This document shows positions 41,264 through 52,000 of a stretch of 64,000 bases of DNA, one piece after another (position 1 is the stretch's first letter; each line of letters opens with the position of its first letter). The position numbers and the translations under genes were made by a program. The notes beneath the pieces were generated by a model. That model saw only the letters and a program-made list of their open reading frames with translations, ran no database searches and was not told the DNA's origin. The stretch is from Chryseobacterium camelliae (GTDB lineage: Bacteria; Bacteroidota; Bacteroidia; Flavobacteriales; Weeksellaceae), in assembly GCF_030818575.1 (NCBI RefSeq), contig NZ_JAUTAL010000001.1, positions 3,038,001-3,102,000 on the forward strand. Direction: 5' to 3'.

Positions 41264-42505
41264 TTACCGGTTTTTCACTTCATTGCCGCCGATGAACACT
41301 TTTTCCGGTTTTAGACTTCCCTGGTAGTAGAGGATATTCTGGAAATTATGGGTAGCAAAAGTGATAAAATCCGCTTTCTTGCCTTCCAGCAGTCTTCCCC
41401 TGTCTTCCAGTCCCAGCGCATACGCTGACCTGAAGGTAATGCCGGCAAGCACTTCTGCAGTGGTCAATTTTTCATAAGTAGCCAGGATAGATGCCTGCAC
41501 GATCAGGTTTCCCATAGGAGCAGAACCTGGATTCCAGTCGCTGGCAATCGCCAGAATGGCACCTGCATCCAGCAGTTTCCGGGCCGGAGTGAACTTTTCA
41601 CCAAGGCCGAGGCTTGCGCCGGGTAATGCTGTCGCCACCGTATCAGATTGTGCAAGATAGGCAATATCTTCTTCAACAGTCGCTTCCAGATGGTCGGCTG
41701 ATTTTGCACCGACTTCTACTGCAATCCTGGAACTTCCGGGCGTAAACTGATCGGCATGTACGGTAATTTCAAAACCTAATCCTTTAGTTTTAAGCAGGAA
41801 ATCCCTGCTTTCTTCAGGCTGGAAAGCTGATTTTTCAATGAAGATGTCCACACGCTCAGCCAGGCTTTCCTTTTTTACTTCAGGAAGGATTTCGGTAAAG
41901 ATGTAATTCAGGTATTCTTCATTGCTGCCATTATAATCCCTCGGTTTCAAATGAGCAGAAAGGCATGTCGGAACCAGAGTGGCATCCGTCTTTTGCTGTG
42001 CTTTTTTAATAATCCGCAGCATTTTCAGCTCATTATCCTTATCAAGGCCGTAGCCGCTTTTAATCTCGATAGTAGTAATACCGAGTGACACTAGGAATTC
42101 TATTCTCTGCATCAGGGTATTGAGCAGCATTTCTTCGGATGCATCACGGGTGTGCTGCACTGAGCTCCATATTCCCCCGCCGCTTTCAGCGATCTCAAGA
42201 TAGCTTTTTCCGGCATTCCGCATCGCAAAATCATTCGCCCGGTTACCGCCGAAGCAAATATGGGTATGAGAGTCTGTAAAAGCAGGTAAAGCAACCTGTT
42301 CGCCTTCGATCTTTTCAGTTTCAATATCGGGGTATTCAGAATGCAGAATACTGAATACCCCGGTTTTAAGAATTTTTCCGTTTTCTACCAGGATTCCTCC
42401 ATCGGGAATGATTTCAAGCTGTTCATCAGACAGCTTTCCTCTCAGGGGCAGGTTAGCCAGGGTCAATATCTGTTTAAAAGGTCCTATTAATTTCATAGAA
42501 TACAT
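41264..42505 (-). CDS. hutI: Imidazolonepropionase
   Basis: Amidohydrolase opening the imidazolone ring in histidine breakdown, yielding N-formimidoyl-glutamate, the substrate of HutG encoded downstream. The 413 residues have metal ligands in SHTHICFGGNR, a His in TVHADQFTPG, and the catalytic segment ASDWNPGSAP near the C terminus. The start may be 42496 (MKLIGPF). A -7 match (TATTTTTG, 42577-42584, minus) lies upstream. The 160-base gap to hutG has no visible terminator. Confidence 0.93.
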   Translation of the reverse strand: MYSMKLIGPFKQILTLANLPLRGKLSDEQLEIIPDGGILVENGKILKTGVFSILHSEYPDIETEKIEGEQVALPAFTDSHTHICFGGNRANDFAMRNAGKSYLEIAESGGGIWSSVQHTRDASEEMLLNTLMQRIEFLVSLGITTIEIKSGYGLDKDNELKMLRIIKKAQQKTDATLVPTCLSAHLKPRDYNGSNEEYLNYIFTEILPEVKKESLAERVDIFIEKSAFQPEESRDFLLKTKGLGFEITVHADQFTPGSSRIAVEVGAKSADHLEATVEEDIAYLAQSDTVATALPGASLGLGEKFTPARKLLDAGAILAIASDWNPGSAPMGNLIVQASILATYEKLTTAEVLAGITFRSAYALGLEDRGRLLEGKKADFITFATHNFQNILYYQGSLKPEKVFIGGNEVKNR

Positions 42506-42687
42506 TATGCTAAGCTAAAGCTGATATGAAAAACCAATGTTTAAGATTTACTCATATTGCTTTGTCATTTCACTCTCAAAAATACTCAAAATAATCGGAA
42601 CCTTTGAACGGTCGGCTGACAATATGATAATCCCTGAAAGTCAGCTGAAGTCTGCAGGAAGTTTTTCTGAACCTCATCTAAATTTCC

Positions 42688-42695
42688 TATCTTTG
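42688..42695 (+). promoter_or_regulatory. ruvB -7 element
   Basis: TATCTTTG, 20 bases before the ruvB ATG, with a T-run at 42662-42666 in the -33 position. The leader would be only about 15 bases. Confidence 0.5.
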
Positions 42696-42715
42696 AAGTA
42701 AATGAAAATGAATTA

Positions 42716-43738
42716 ATGCCAGATTTTTTACATCCGGACAAAGAGAATTTTTCCCGCGAAGAACTTTTGCAGGAAGAGCAGATCCGTCCCCAGAGCTTTA
42801 AAGATTTTGCAGGACAGCGAAAAACCCTGGAGAACCTTGAAGTATTTGTTACCGCTGCCAAAAAAAGAGGTGGTGCACTGGACCATGTGCTGCTACACGG
42901 ACCTCCCGGATTGGGTAAGACCACTCTGGCCAATATTATTGCCAATGAGCTGGGCGTTAACTGTAAAATTACTTCAGGTCCGGTGCTGGATAAGCCGGGA
43001 AGCCTTGCCGGGCTGCTGACGAACCTTGAAGAGAACGATGTGCTGTTTATCGATGAGATCCACCGGCTATCACCGGTTGTGGAGGAATACCTGTATTCTG
43101 CCATGGAAGATTACAAGATCGACATTATGCTGGAAACCGGCCCCAATGCCAGAAGCGTCCAGATCGGGCTCAATCCTTTCACGCTCGTAGGCGCAACCAC
43201 CAGAAGTGGAATGCTGACAAAGCCTATGCTGGCCAGATTTGGTATCCAGAGCAGGCTGGAATATTACAGCATTGAGCTTTTGTCCATGATCATTCAGCGG
43301 AGCTCAAGAGTATTGGGTGTAAAAATCTATGAAGATGCTGCGATTGAAATTGCCCGCAGGAGCCGCGGAACACCCAGGATCGCCAATGCCCTGTTAAGAA
43401 GGGTACGCGATTTTGCTGAAATAAAAGGTAATGGTGAAATTGAAATCAACATCACCAAATACGCCCTGAATTCCCTGAATGTGGATGAGTTCGGCCTTGA
43501 TGAAATGGACAATAAAATCATGCGGGTGATGATTGAAAACTTCAAAGGAAAACCTGTAGGGATTTCCGCCCTGGCTACTTCCATTGGTGAAAACCCTGAA
43601 ACGCTGGAAGAAGTTTATGAGCCGTTCCTGATCCAGGAAGGATTTATCATCAGGACGCCCAGAGGAAGAGAAGTAACGGAGAAAGCCTATAAGCACCTCA
43701 ATATTTCAAAACCCAGAAATCCCGGAGAATTGTTTTAA
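42716..43738 (+). CDS. ruvB: Holliday junction branch migration helicase RuvB
   Basis: AAA+ motor that moves Holliday junctions with RuvA and RuvC. It has 340 residues, full length. Walker A is [14 protein letters not shown], Walker B is [10 protein letters not shown], sensor 1 is GATTRSGML, and the C-terminal winged helix has [19 protein letters not shown]. It is alone here, with no SOS-box-like site seen. Next is a PaiB-like gene after 40 bases. Confidence 0.97.
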   Translation: MPDFLHPDKENFSREELLQEEQIRPQSFKDFAGQRKTLENLEVFVTAAKKRGGALDHVLLHGPPGLGKTTLANIIANELGVNCKITSGPVLDKPGSLAGLLTNLEENDVLFIDEIHRLSPVVEEYLYSAMEDYKIDIMLETGPNARSVQIGLNPFTLVGATTRSGMLTKPMLARFGIQSRLEYYSIELLSMIIQRSSRVLGVKIYEDAAIEIARRSRGTPRIANALLRRVRDFAEIKGNGEIEINITKYALNSLNVDEFGLDEMDNKIMRVMIENFKGKPVGISALATSIGENPETLEEVYEPFLIQEGFIIRTPRGREVTEKAYKHLNISKPRNPGELF

Positions 43739-43778
43739 TGCAGATGTTGTACAGTTCTTAAGATCTAATACATGCTTT

Positions 43779-44390
43779 ATGTTTGTACCAAAAATATACA
43801 AAAGCGAAGACCGGCAGCTGATGAAAGACATCATCAGCGAAAATGCCTTTGCTTTGCTGATTTCATCTGCAGATAAGCTCCGGGCCACCCATTCCATGAT
43901 GATCCTGAATGAAGATGATCCTGAAAACCTGTATGTGGAAACGCATATTTCCAGGGCGAATCCGCAGGCCAAAATACTGACTAACGGCTCAGAAGTACTG
44001 TGTGACTTTTTAGGAGCCCATACGTATGTTTCCAGCAGCTGGTATGACCATATGAATGTTTCCACCTGGAATTATGAAGCAGTTCAGATCTATGGGACCG
44101 TTAAACTGATGACGCAGGAAGAGCTCTACAACCATCTTGAAAAACTCACCTTCAAATATGAAAAATCCCAGAAATGTCCTGTAATGGTAAAGGATATGGG
44201 AAGAGATTTTGTGGAAAAAGAAATGAAGGGAGCATTCGGGATCAAAATAATACCTACGGAGATCTTCATCAAACAGAAACTTTCACAGAACAGAAAGGAA
44301 AATGACTATCTGAACATCATCCGCGAGCTTGAAAAAGGCGACAGCAATGCAAAGGCGGTCGCTCAAAAGATGCAACAATTGAATACATGA
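43779..44390 (+). CDS. FMN-binding, PaiB-family protein
   Basis: A 203-residue protein of the PaiB family (split-barrel FMN-binding fold), named after a Bacillus regulator of sporulation and protease genes; its biochemical role is unclear. Conserved family segments are MFVPKIYKSEDRQLMKDII, ATHSMMILNEDD, and the YVSSSWYDHMNVSTWNYEAVQIYG stretch near residues 89-112 (the usual Trp-rich VSPxWY...VPTWNY motif). It probably shares a transcript with the MBL-fold and coaE genes downstream (19 and 9 base gaps). Confidence 0.88.
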   Translation: MFVPKIYKSEDRQLMKDIISENAFALLISSADKLRATHSMMILNEDDPENLYVETHISRANPQAKILTNGSEVLCDFLGAHTYVSSSWYDHMNVSTWNYEAVQIYGTVKLMTQEELYNHLEKLTFKYEKSQKCPVMVKDMGRDFVEKEMKGAFGIKIIPTEIFIKQKLSQNRKENDYLNIIRELEKGDSNAKAVAQKMQQLNT

Positions 44391-44409
44391 ACCTAAATAT
44401 AAATATGAT

Positions 44410-45276
44410 ATGAAACTATATCCGATACAATGCGGAAAATTTAAGCTTGACGGCGGCGCTATGTTTGGGGTCGTCCCGAAAAGCCTTTGGGAAAAAACGA
44501 ATCCGGCAGACGAAAAAAACCTGATTGAACTGGGTACCCGGTCCCTGCTTATAGAAGACGGTAAAAAATTGATCCTGGTAGACTGCGGCCTAGGGAACAA
44601 GCAGGATGAAAAGTTCTTCAGCCACTATTCGCTGTGGGGAGATGATAATCTCGATAAAAACCTTAAAAAATATGGTTTCATTCGCGAGGATATCACTGAT
44701 GTTTTCCTTACTCACCTGCATTTCGACCACTGTGGCGGAGCCATTGAATGGAATGACGACAGAACGGGCTACCGGCCCGCATTTAAGAATGCACAGTTCT
44801 GGACCAATGAGAACCACTGGCAATGGGCTACAGAGCCTAACGCAAGGGAAAAAGCCAGCTTCCTGAAAGAGAATATCATCCCGATACAGGAAAGCGGACA
44901 GCTGAATTTCCTGCCACTCCCTAAAAATGGCAATTTCGGATTTGCCCCCGATCTTAAAATGGATGTTATTTTTGTTGACGGCCATACGGAAAAGCAAATG
45001 CTTCCGGTACTGCAGTACCAAGAAAAAACTGTTGTATTTGCCGCAGACCTGATTCCTACCGCCGGGCACATCAATCAGGTATATGTCATGGGCTATGATA
45101 CAAGACCGCTTTTGACCCTGGAGGAAAAAGGCAAATTCCTGAAACAATGCATCGATAATGAATACCTGCTCTTTTTTGAGCATGACGCCCACCATGAGCT
45201 GGCAAGCCTTACCATGACTGAAAAAGGAGTAAGGCTTCATGAAACGTATAGCTTTAATGAAGTATTCGGATATTAA
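44410..45276 (+). CDS. MBL-fold metallo-hydrolase
   Basis: A 288-residue metallo-beta-lactamase-fold enzyme. The zinc motif THLHFDHCGG (about residues 100-109) gives the HxHxDH set. A further His lies in VDGHTEKQMLPV, an Asp in FAADLIPTAGH, and a late His in FEHDAHHEL. No export signal is evident, so it is likely cytoplasmic; its substrate is unknown. It resembles lactonase or quorum-quenching-type MBL hydrolases in length only. It is co-directional with PaiB-like and coaE genes. Confidence 0.88.
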   Translation: MKLYPIQCGKFKLDGGAMFGVVPKSLWEKTNPADEKNLIELGTRSLLIEDGKKLILVDCGLGNKQDEKFFSHYSLWGDDNLDKNLKKYGFIREDITDVFLTHLHFDHCGGAIEWNDDRTGYRPAFKNAQFWTNENHWQWATEPNAREKASFLKENIIPIQESGQLNFLPLPKNGNFGFAPDLKMDVIFVDGHTEKQMLPVLQYQEKTVVFAADLIPTAGHINQVYVMGYDTRPLLTLEEKGKFLKQCIDNEYLLFFEHDAHHELASLTMTEKGVRLHETYSFNEVFGY

Positions 45277-45285
45277 TTTTTACCT

Positions 45286-45915
45286 ATGGAAGAATTACAA
45301 TCAGAAACCCAGCAGGCAGAGCCGGAACCGTCGCGAAAGATTATCGGGCTTACGGGAGGCATCGGTTCAGGCAAGACCACCGTTGCACACTTCATCGAAG
45401 AATTTGGATTTCCGGTCTATTATTCGGATGACAGGGCCAAGTCTATCGTGAATGACAATGAAGCCTTAAAAACTGAGATCCGGGCCCTTCTGGGAGATCA
45501 TGCCTATGACAGCAACGGGCAGTACGACAGGAAATTTGTTGCGGAAAAAGTATTCAGCAATGCGGAACTGCTTCAGCAACTCAATGAGATCATTCACCCG
45601 GCCGTAAGGCTGGACTTTGAAGAATGGGTAAAAAAACAGTCGAAATACCTCATCTTTAAGGAAACAGCCTTATTGTTCGAGCTGAAACTGAACCTGCAAT
45701 GCGACCGTTCCTTGCTGGTGACGGCAGAGGACAACATCAGAATCAAAAGGGTGATGGACCGGGACGGAAAGACTTACCGGGAAGTCCAAGCCATTATGGA
45801 GAAGCAGATGCCCGAAAAAGAAAAGATCAAACTGGCCGACTGTATTATCTACAACAATTCGGATTTAGAGGATTTAAAGGAACAGACAGAACGCATCGTT
45901 TTCGATATTGAATAA
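45286..45915 (+). CDS. coaE: Dephospho-CoA kinase
   Basis: Last step of coenzyme A synthesis: phosphorylates dephospho-CoA with ATP. The 209 residues include about 17 additional N-terminal residues (EELQSETQQAEPEPSRK) before the P-loop GLTGGIGSGKTTVA, then YSDDRAKSIVND and the CoA-domain segment FKETALLFEL. It is the last gene of the ruvB-side plus-strand group and is followed by a strong terminator. Confidence 0.95.
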   Translation: MEELQSETQQAEPEPSRKIIGLTGGIGSGKTTVAHFIEEFGFPVYYSDDRAKSIVNDNEALKTEIRALLGDHAYDSNGQYDRKFVAEKVFSNAELLQQLNEIIHPAVRLDFEEWVKKQSKYLIFKETALLFELKLNLQCDRSLLVTAEDNIRIKRVMDRDGKTYREVQAIMEKQMPEKEKIKLADCIIYNNSDLEDLKEQTERIVFDIE

Positions 45916-45919
45916 AGTA

Positions 45920-45951
45920 AAAACCTCGCCAGATTTCTGACGAGGTTTTTT
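45920..45951 (+). terminator. coaE terminator
   Basis: AAAACCTCG ... CGAGGTTTTTT with a 12-base loop. Confidence 0.85.
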
Positions 45952-45956
45952 CATGT

Positions 45957-45989
45957 AAAAAAAATAAGCTCTCATTTCTGAGAGCTTAT
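45957..45989 (-). terminator. Terminator of the 2149-residue metalloprotease gene
   Basis: On the minus strand ATAAGCTCTCA-GAAA-TGAGAGCTTAT, 11 bp with a GNRA tetraloop, is followed by eight Ts. Confidence 0.9.
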
Positions 45990-46002
45990 CTTATTTTGAA
46001 AA

Positions 46003-49000
46003 TTATTCTTTGATGAATTTTTTCTGTGCGGTAGTACCGTTATCGTCGATGTCGATGACATATACCCCGTTGATCAGTTTACTTACATCAATCTTGTTGT
46101 TCAGAATGATTCCACGGGAGATCAGCTGTCCGGCAGCGCTATAAATCTTATAGTTCGCTTTTTTGCTGATGTTCTTCACATTCAGGATTGAGCTTACCGG
46201 GTTAGGGTAAATCATAATCTGAGTCTGATCCAGCGGATTCGGTACAGGAAGCTTGGAAATCCTTACGGTATAGTCTTCTACTTCTCCTGTAGCAAAGCTG
46301 GTACAGTTTACCGGGATTCCGTCTTTCTGCATCGCTACTCTCATCACTACATATTTATAATCTGTAAGGCTGATGAAGGCATCTGATGGCACCGTGAAGG
46401 TTCCGCTGACAGTAGTATCTGTATTCGCACCAGAAACCAGGATTCTTTCATTGATATCGAAATATCCGTTTCTGTTGAAATCGATCCACACTGCAACACC
46501 TGCTTTAGCACCTCCGGCAAGGTTCTTATCAATTGAAATCTGGTTGTTTGTAGACCCCTGGATCAATTCTATGAACTTAGTCGAATCTCCTGTATAATCG
46601 GTATAGTTAGAGGCTGCTGATGCATTCTCCATTTGGTTTTTACCATTAGGAGTTACGGTAACTTTTGAGATGTAAGCTCCGGTAGAACCCGAAGATGACA
46701 TCTGGCAATAGATCACCGTAGGTGTGGTAAAGAAGTACGGAGGCGTATAGTTACCAGGAGTTCCTGAACATACGTTGGCCACCTGCATTTCATACTTCGT
46801 CAATTCCGTTAATCCCTGGATTGTGTAAGTATTGGTAGATACTGTTACCGTAGTCCAGCTCGGGATACCTACCTTTCTGTATCTCAGGATATAGGTTGCT
46901 CCCGGGAACGGATCCCAAACCACAGTAGCGGTTGTAGGCGTAAGGTTGGTGATGGTTAATCCCGGAGGCGGCAATTCACAAGTCCTTTCTGTAGTAAATA
47001 CTTTAGGATTTGAATATGGGTTTATGGTAGTTTCCCCGTTACACTTGTTGGCTACCTGAACTTCATACGTAGTATATGGCGACAGGTTAGTCAGTGTATA
47101 GGTATTACCCGGTGTCGTAGGGATGGTTGTTACATCGATCCACTGTGTACTTCCTACGACTCTGTATCTCAACACATAGCTTGAGCTTGCTGCTACCGGA
47201 GCCCATGTTACTACCGCAGTAGTTGGCGTTATGTTACTGATGGTAACATTCGGAGGGGTAGGGTCGCAACGGGTAGTAAACGTCGTGATTGCTGTAGGCG
47301 TTCCTGCTGTATTGCTACATACCGCAGAGATCTGTACATCATACGTTGTTGCCGGAGTAAGTCCTGTAATGGTTAACGGAACGTTTCCTATCAGTGTAGA
47401 TGCATATATATTCGTCCATGCCGTTGTTCCGGATACTCTATACTGAACAAGGTATGTTACATTGTTTGTTGCACCCGTCCAGGTTACAGTAGCGGTATTG
47501 TGAGTAACGGTAAATGTTGGAGTTCCTGGCGTTGCTGTACTACAAGGTCTTAATCTTACCGCGTAATCCTCTACTTCACCATTGGTAGCAACCTGACACA
47601 TTACCGGCGCACTTGAACGCTTAAGCACTACTCTCATGGTTGTTGTAAGCGGACCGCTGTATGCCGTTGCAGGTACATTGAACAAGGCTGTTACCGGGGT
47701 AGTCGTACTCGCAGAAGACGCCATGATCTGCTCTGAAGTTTCAAAAATACCGTTTCTGTTGAAATCAATCCATGCAGATACTGCATCACTCTGTGTAGCA
47801 GCAGACCATCCTTTGGCTACAGAAAGTTTGTTTCCTGTGGAACCGATATCCAGTGTTACGAGTGTACTTGGTGTAGTGTAACTGATATAGTTGGTCTGTA
47901 CCGAAGTATTCGTCATTGCCGGGATACCCAGGTTAACAGGCGTAACCGTTACGTTGGAAATGAAATCCGTAGTTCCGGTACCGGTCATATTACAGTATGT
48001 GATCGGCGTTGTTGTAAATGGTATAGATGAAGACCATGCTCCCTGAGTACCACCACATATAGTTGCTACCTGTACCTCATAAGCAGTCTGCTCAGTAAGG
48101 CCTGTAATGTTGTAGCTGTTACCATTGATTGGCGTTGGAGAAACATTCCATGTTCCAACAGGGTTCGTTGTTCTCCATCTTACCAAATAGGTAGCACCGG
48201 TAGAAGAAATCCAGGATACTGTAGCTGTAGTCGCTGCAATATTACTCATCACGATTCCTGTAGGAGGAGCCGTAGTACAAGGCTGAATATCTACAAATTT
48301 AACCTGATAATCTTCTACTTCCCCATTGCTGGTAAGCGGTGAACAAGCATCAGTAGGCGTTAAGTAATATACAATAACGCGCATCTTCACTTTGTTTGAT
48401 CCTGTATAAGCATTTGCAGGAACGCTGAAAGTAGCTGTAACCGGTGTCGTAGAAGAATAACCAAGGTTCATAATTCTTTCACCTCCGGCAGTGGTTGATG
48501 GATTATTATTGAATATTCCGTCACCGTTAAAGTCAATCCATGCATACGTAGAATACGTACTGGAAAGAATGGTTCTTCCTACAGAAAGAGTATTGTTCGT
48601 AGAGTTACGTGCTAATGTAATGGTTTTTGTTGCATCGTTGGAATAATCCGTATAAGTACTAGGTCCAGAGTTATTGGACATAGCAGGAGTATTAGTTCCT
48701 GATACGGTTATATTATTGATGTATCCATCCGTAACTGTCGCAGTACCCGAGTTACAATAGGTAGATGCCGGTGTAGTAAAGTTTACTGAAGTTGACCATG
48801 CCCCCTGAGTACCGCTACAGATTGTAGCTACCTGCACTTCATACGTTGTCTGTGCATTCAGGTTAAGGATTGTATAAGGATTGGTGGCAGGGCTGATTGT
48901 TGTCCATGCTCCTGTTCCTGTTCTGTATCTCAATGCATAAGTTGCACCAGTTGCACTTAACCATGAAACGGTTGCAGATGCAGCTGTAACGTTAGCAATT

Positions 49001-52000
49001 GTAACCGGTGACGGTGCTGCAGTGGTACAAGGCTGCAGATCAACAATCTTAACTGCATAATCCTCAATCTCCCCGTTGGTAATGTTAACACAAGGATCAT
49101 TAATGGTACTCGTAGAAACAATTACCCTCATTCTCAGTGTTAACGGACCGTTATAAGAGGTAGCCGGAACTGTGAATGTATTCGTGATCGGTGTAGTTGT
49201 ATTTGCAGTAGAGGAAAGTACTCTTTCTGATGTCTCGAAAATACCGTTTCTGTTAAAGTCAATCCAAGCACCTACAGCCAATGAAGATGTAGTAGTGGTT
49301 AACCATGATTTGCTTACCGAAATGGTATTGTTCGTCGAGCTTCGTACCAAAGTAACCAGGTTATTGGCATTCGCTGAATAATTCGTGTAAGAGTTGGCTC
49401 CTGTAGTATTACTCATGATGTATGAGTTGGTTGGAGCTACCGTTACATTGGAAATATATCCGTTGCTGTTGTTCCCAGAAGTAATGCTACAGTAATTAAC
49501 CGCAGGCGTTGAGAACTGGTAAGGCGTTGTATAAGTTCCGGTAGTACCTGAACATACATATGCTACCTGAACTTCATATTGAGTCTGCTCAGTCAGGTTG
49601 TTAATAGTATAGGAGTTTACTGTTAAAGGAACAGTAGTCCATGTAGTGGTTCCTACCTGTCTGTATTGTAATATATAGGTTGCATTGGCAGCAGGATCCC
49701 ACATTACATATGCTGAAGTAGCCGTGATATTGTTTACGGTAAGATTTAAAGGAGCATTGGTTGAACATGCAATTGGCTGTACCAATTTTACGGCATAGTC
49801 TTCAACTTCTCCGTATGTAAAACTCGTACACATTACCGGTGAAGAGCTAAACTGCAGTGCCACTCTCATTTTCGTAGTCGCTGGCCCGTTATAAGCACCG
49901 GCAGGAACAGAGAATGTTGCGGTAACAGGTGTGGTTGTGCTGGCAGCAGAGTTCATTACCTGCTCTGAAGATTCAAAAACTCCGTTTCTGTTAAAGTCGA
50001 TCCATACACCTACTGCCTCACTATAGGTTGTTCCGGTCCAGAATTTGGAAACAGAAACCGTATTGTTAGCAGAACCGATAACCAGATTAACCAATGCACT
50101 CGGTGTGTTTGAGTAATCTGTATAAGTACTTCCTGAAGAAGGATTAGACATTACAGCAGCGCCGTTCGGGGTTACTGTTACATTGGAAATATACTCGTCA
50201 TTAAAGTTGCTGGACTGCATAGAGCAGTATGTCAAACCTAATGTGGTAAACGTAGTGGAAGCAGAGAAGTTTCCAGTAGTACCTGAACATACATTCGCAA
50301 CCTGTACTTCATACTGAACTCCGTCTGTCAGGTTGGTCAGTGTAATAGAGTTTGTGGCAGCGTTCACCTGAGTCCAGGTTGTACTTCCTACTGTACGGTA
50401 ACGCACGATATAAGTAGCACCGGAAGCGGCAGACCATGTTACTGTTGCCTGAGTCTGGGTAATCGCAGATACCGTAACTCCTGTAGGTGCCGCACTGGTA
50501 CAGTTAGCCAGAGCTGCTACAGTCGCGTTGCCTATGGCATAGAATACATTATTGATTGCACTTACTCTGATCTTAACCGTTGCTCCTACAGTAAGGGCTC
50601 CGAATGTTAAGCTTTCATTTCCGTCATTTGCTGTAGAAGCTGACAGAACGTTCCAGGTAAGTCCGTTGTCTGTTGTATAATCTATTTTAACGTTGGCAGC
50701 ATTATAAGGTGCAGCGTTGGTATTCACTACGTCCCATGTTACATTGGTCGCACCGTTATTATATACGGTAGCAGTAGTAACTTTAAATGGTCCGTCATTT
50801 CCTACTATGATTTGCTGATTCGCAAACTGAGTCTGCTGCTGGGTAGCGATCGGGCTGTTATCACGAACCGTTACTCTGAAGTTAGTGGTTCTTGCTACTG
50901 TAGAGACAGACTCCCAACCGTTGTTAGAGTTGTTTAAAACTCCGGCCAGTACAGAAGATAGTTTAGGAAAATATCTTGAAGGACTTGTTGAAGGTGCAAT
51001 AGATCTAAATGTTGCACCGGTAGAAGTAGTCCCTAGGTTATTCTTGTTAATGGTTACACTCGCATTATCCATTTCCTCCCATGTATAGGTCATAGGATCA
51101 TTTTCTGCATCTGTTGCAGAAGCGGTTAATACAAATGCGGTTCCTTTAGGAATATTATAGGTAGGCAGAGCAGCAATTACCGGAGGATTGTTAGTAATTG
51201 TCGTTTCAACGTCACATGTTTTGCTATTGAGGTTGGTTTGAACCTGTCCGATGCTTGCCGCATGGAAATAAGGATCAGAGTGAGGCTGAACATCTGTATT
51301 AGCACCGGTAATCCCCGCATATCCCATAATTGTTGAGCCGGATCCCGGTTCAACATTTACGCCTGTACCTTCAAGGCTATGAGAGAATGTGTGGTTAGCT
51401 CCCAGCTGGTGTCCCATTTCATGAGCTACATAATCAATATCAAAATTGTCTCCCTGTGGAATACCGTCCGCAGGTGAAGTATATCCAGAACCTTTTTGGG
51501 TAGATGTATTGCTCGTAGGATCTATACATACGCATCCGATACATCCTGCGTTACCTCCTCCTCCGGAAGCACCGAATAAATGCCCGATATCATAATTGGC
51601 ACTTCCGACATTTGCGGTAAGGGTTTGCTGAAGCTGTAAATTCCAGTTGTTCATCTGAGCAGCCGGAGAATAAGGATCGGTATTCGGGTCTGTATAAATT
51701 ACACCCGGAAAGTTTTGTAGATTCAGGTGTAAAGCGAAATCTTTTTCGAAAACACCGTTACATCTGGTTAGGGTGGCGTTGATCGCCGTTAATGCACCTG
51801 CAACGGTTCCGCCGAAATACTGGGTGTATTCCCCGGTCACCGACATGGCAAGACGCATAGTCCTGTATTTTTTATCTGATGATTTTGCAAAATCAGTAGT
51901 CTGGTTTGCAAATGACTTTCCATTCTGATACAGCTTTGCTATTTCTTCTTTGGAAAGTGCATCTTCATTCATAGAACAAAGAAAGCCTTCTTTGCTTTTG

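Noticed and set aside
44590-45240. 216-codon minus-strand frame
   Set aside because: It is antisense to the MBL-fold gene, which has a complete zinc motif.
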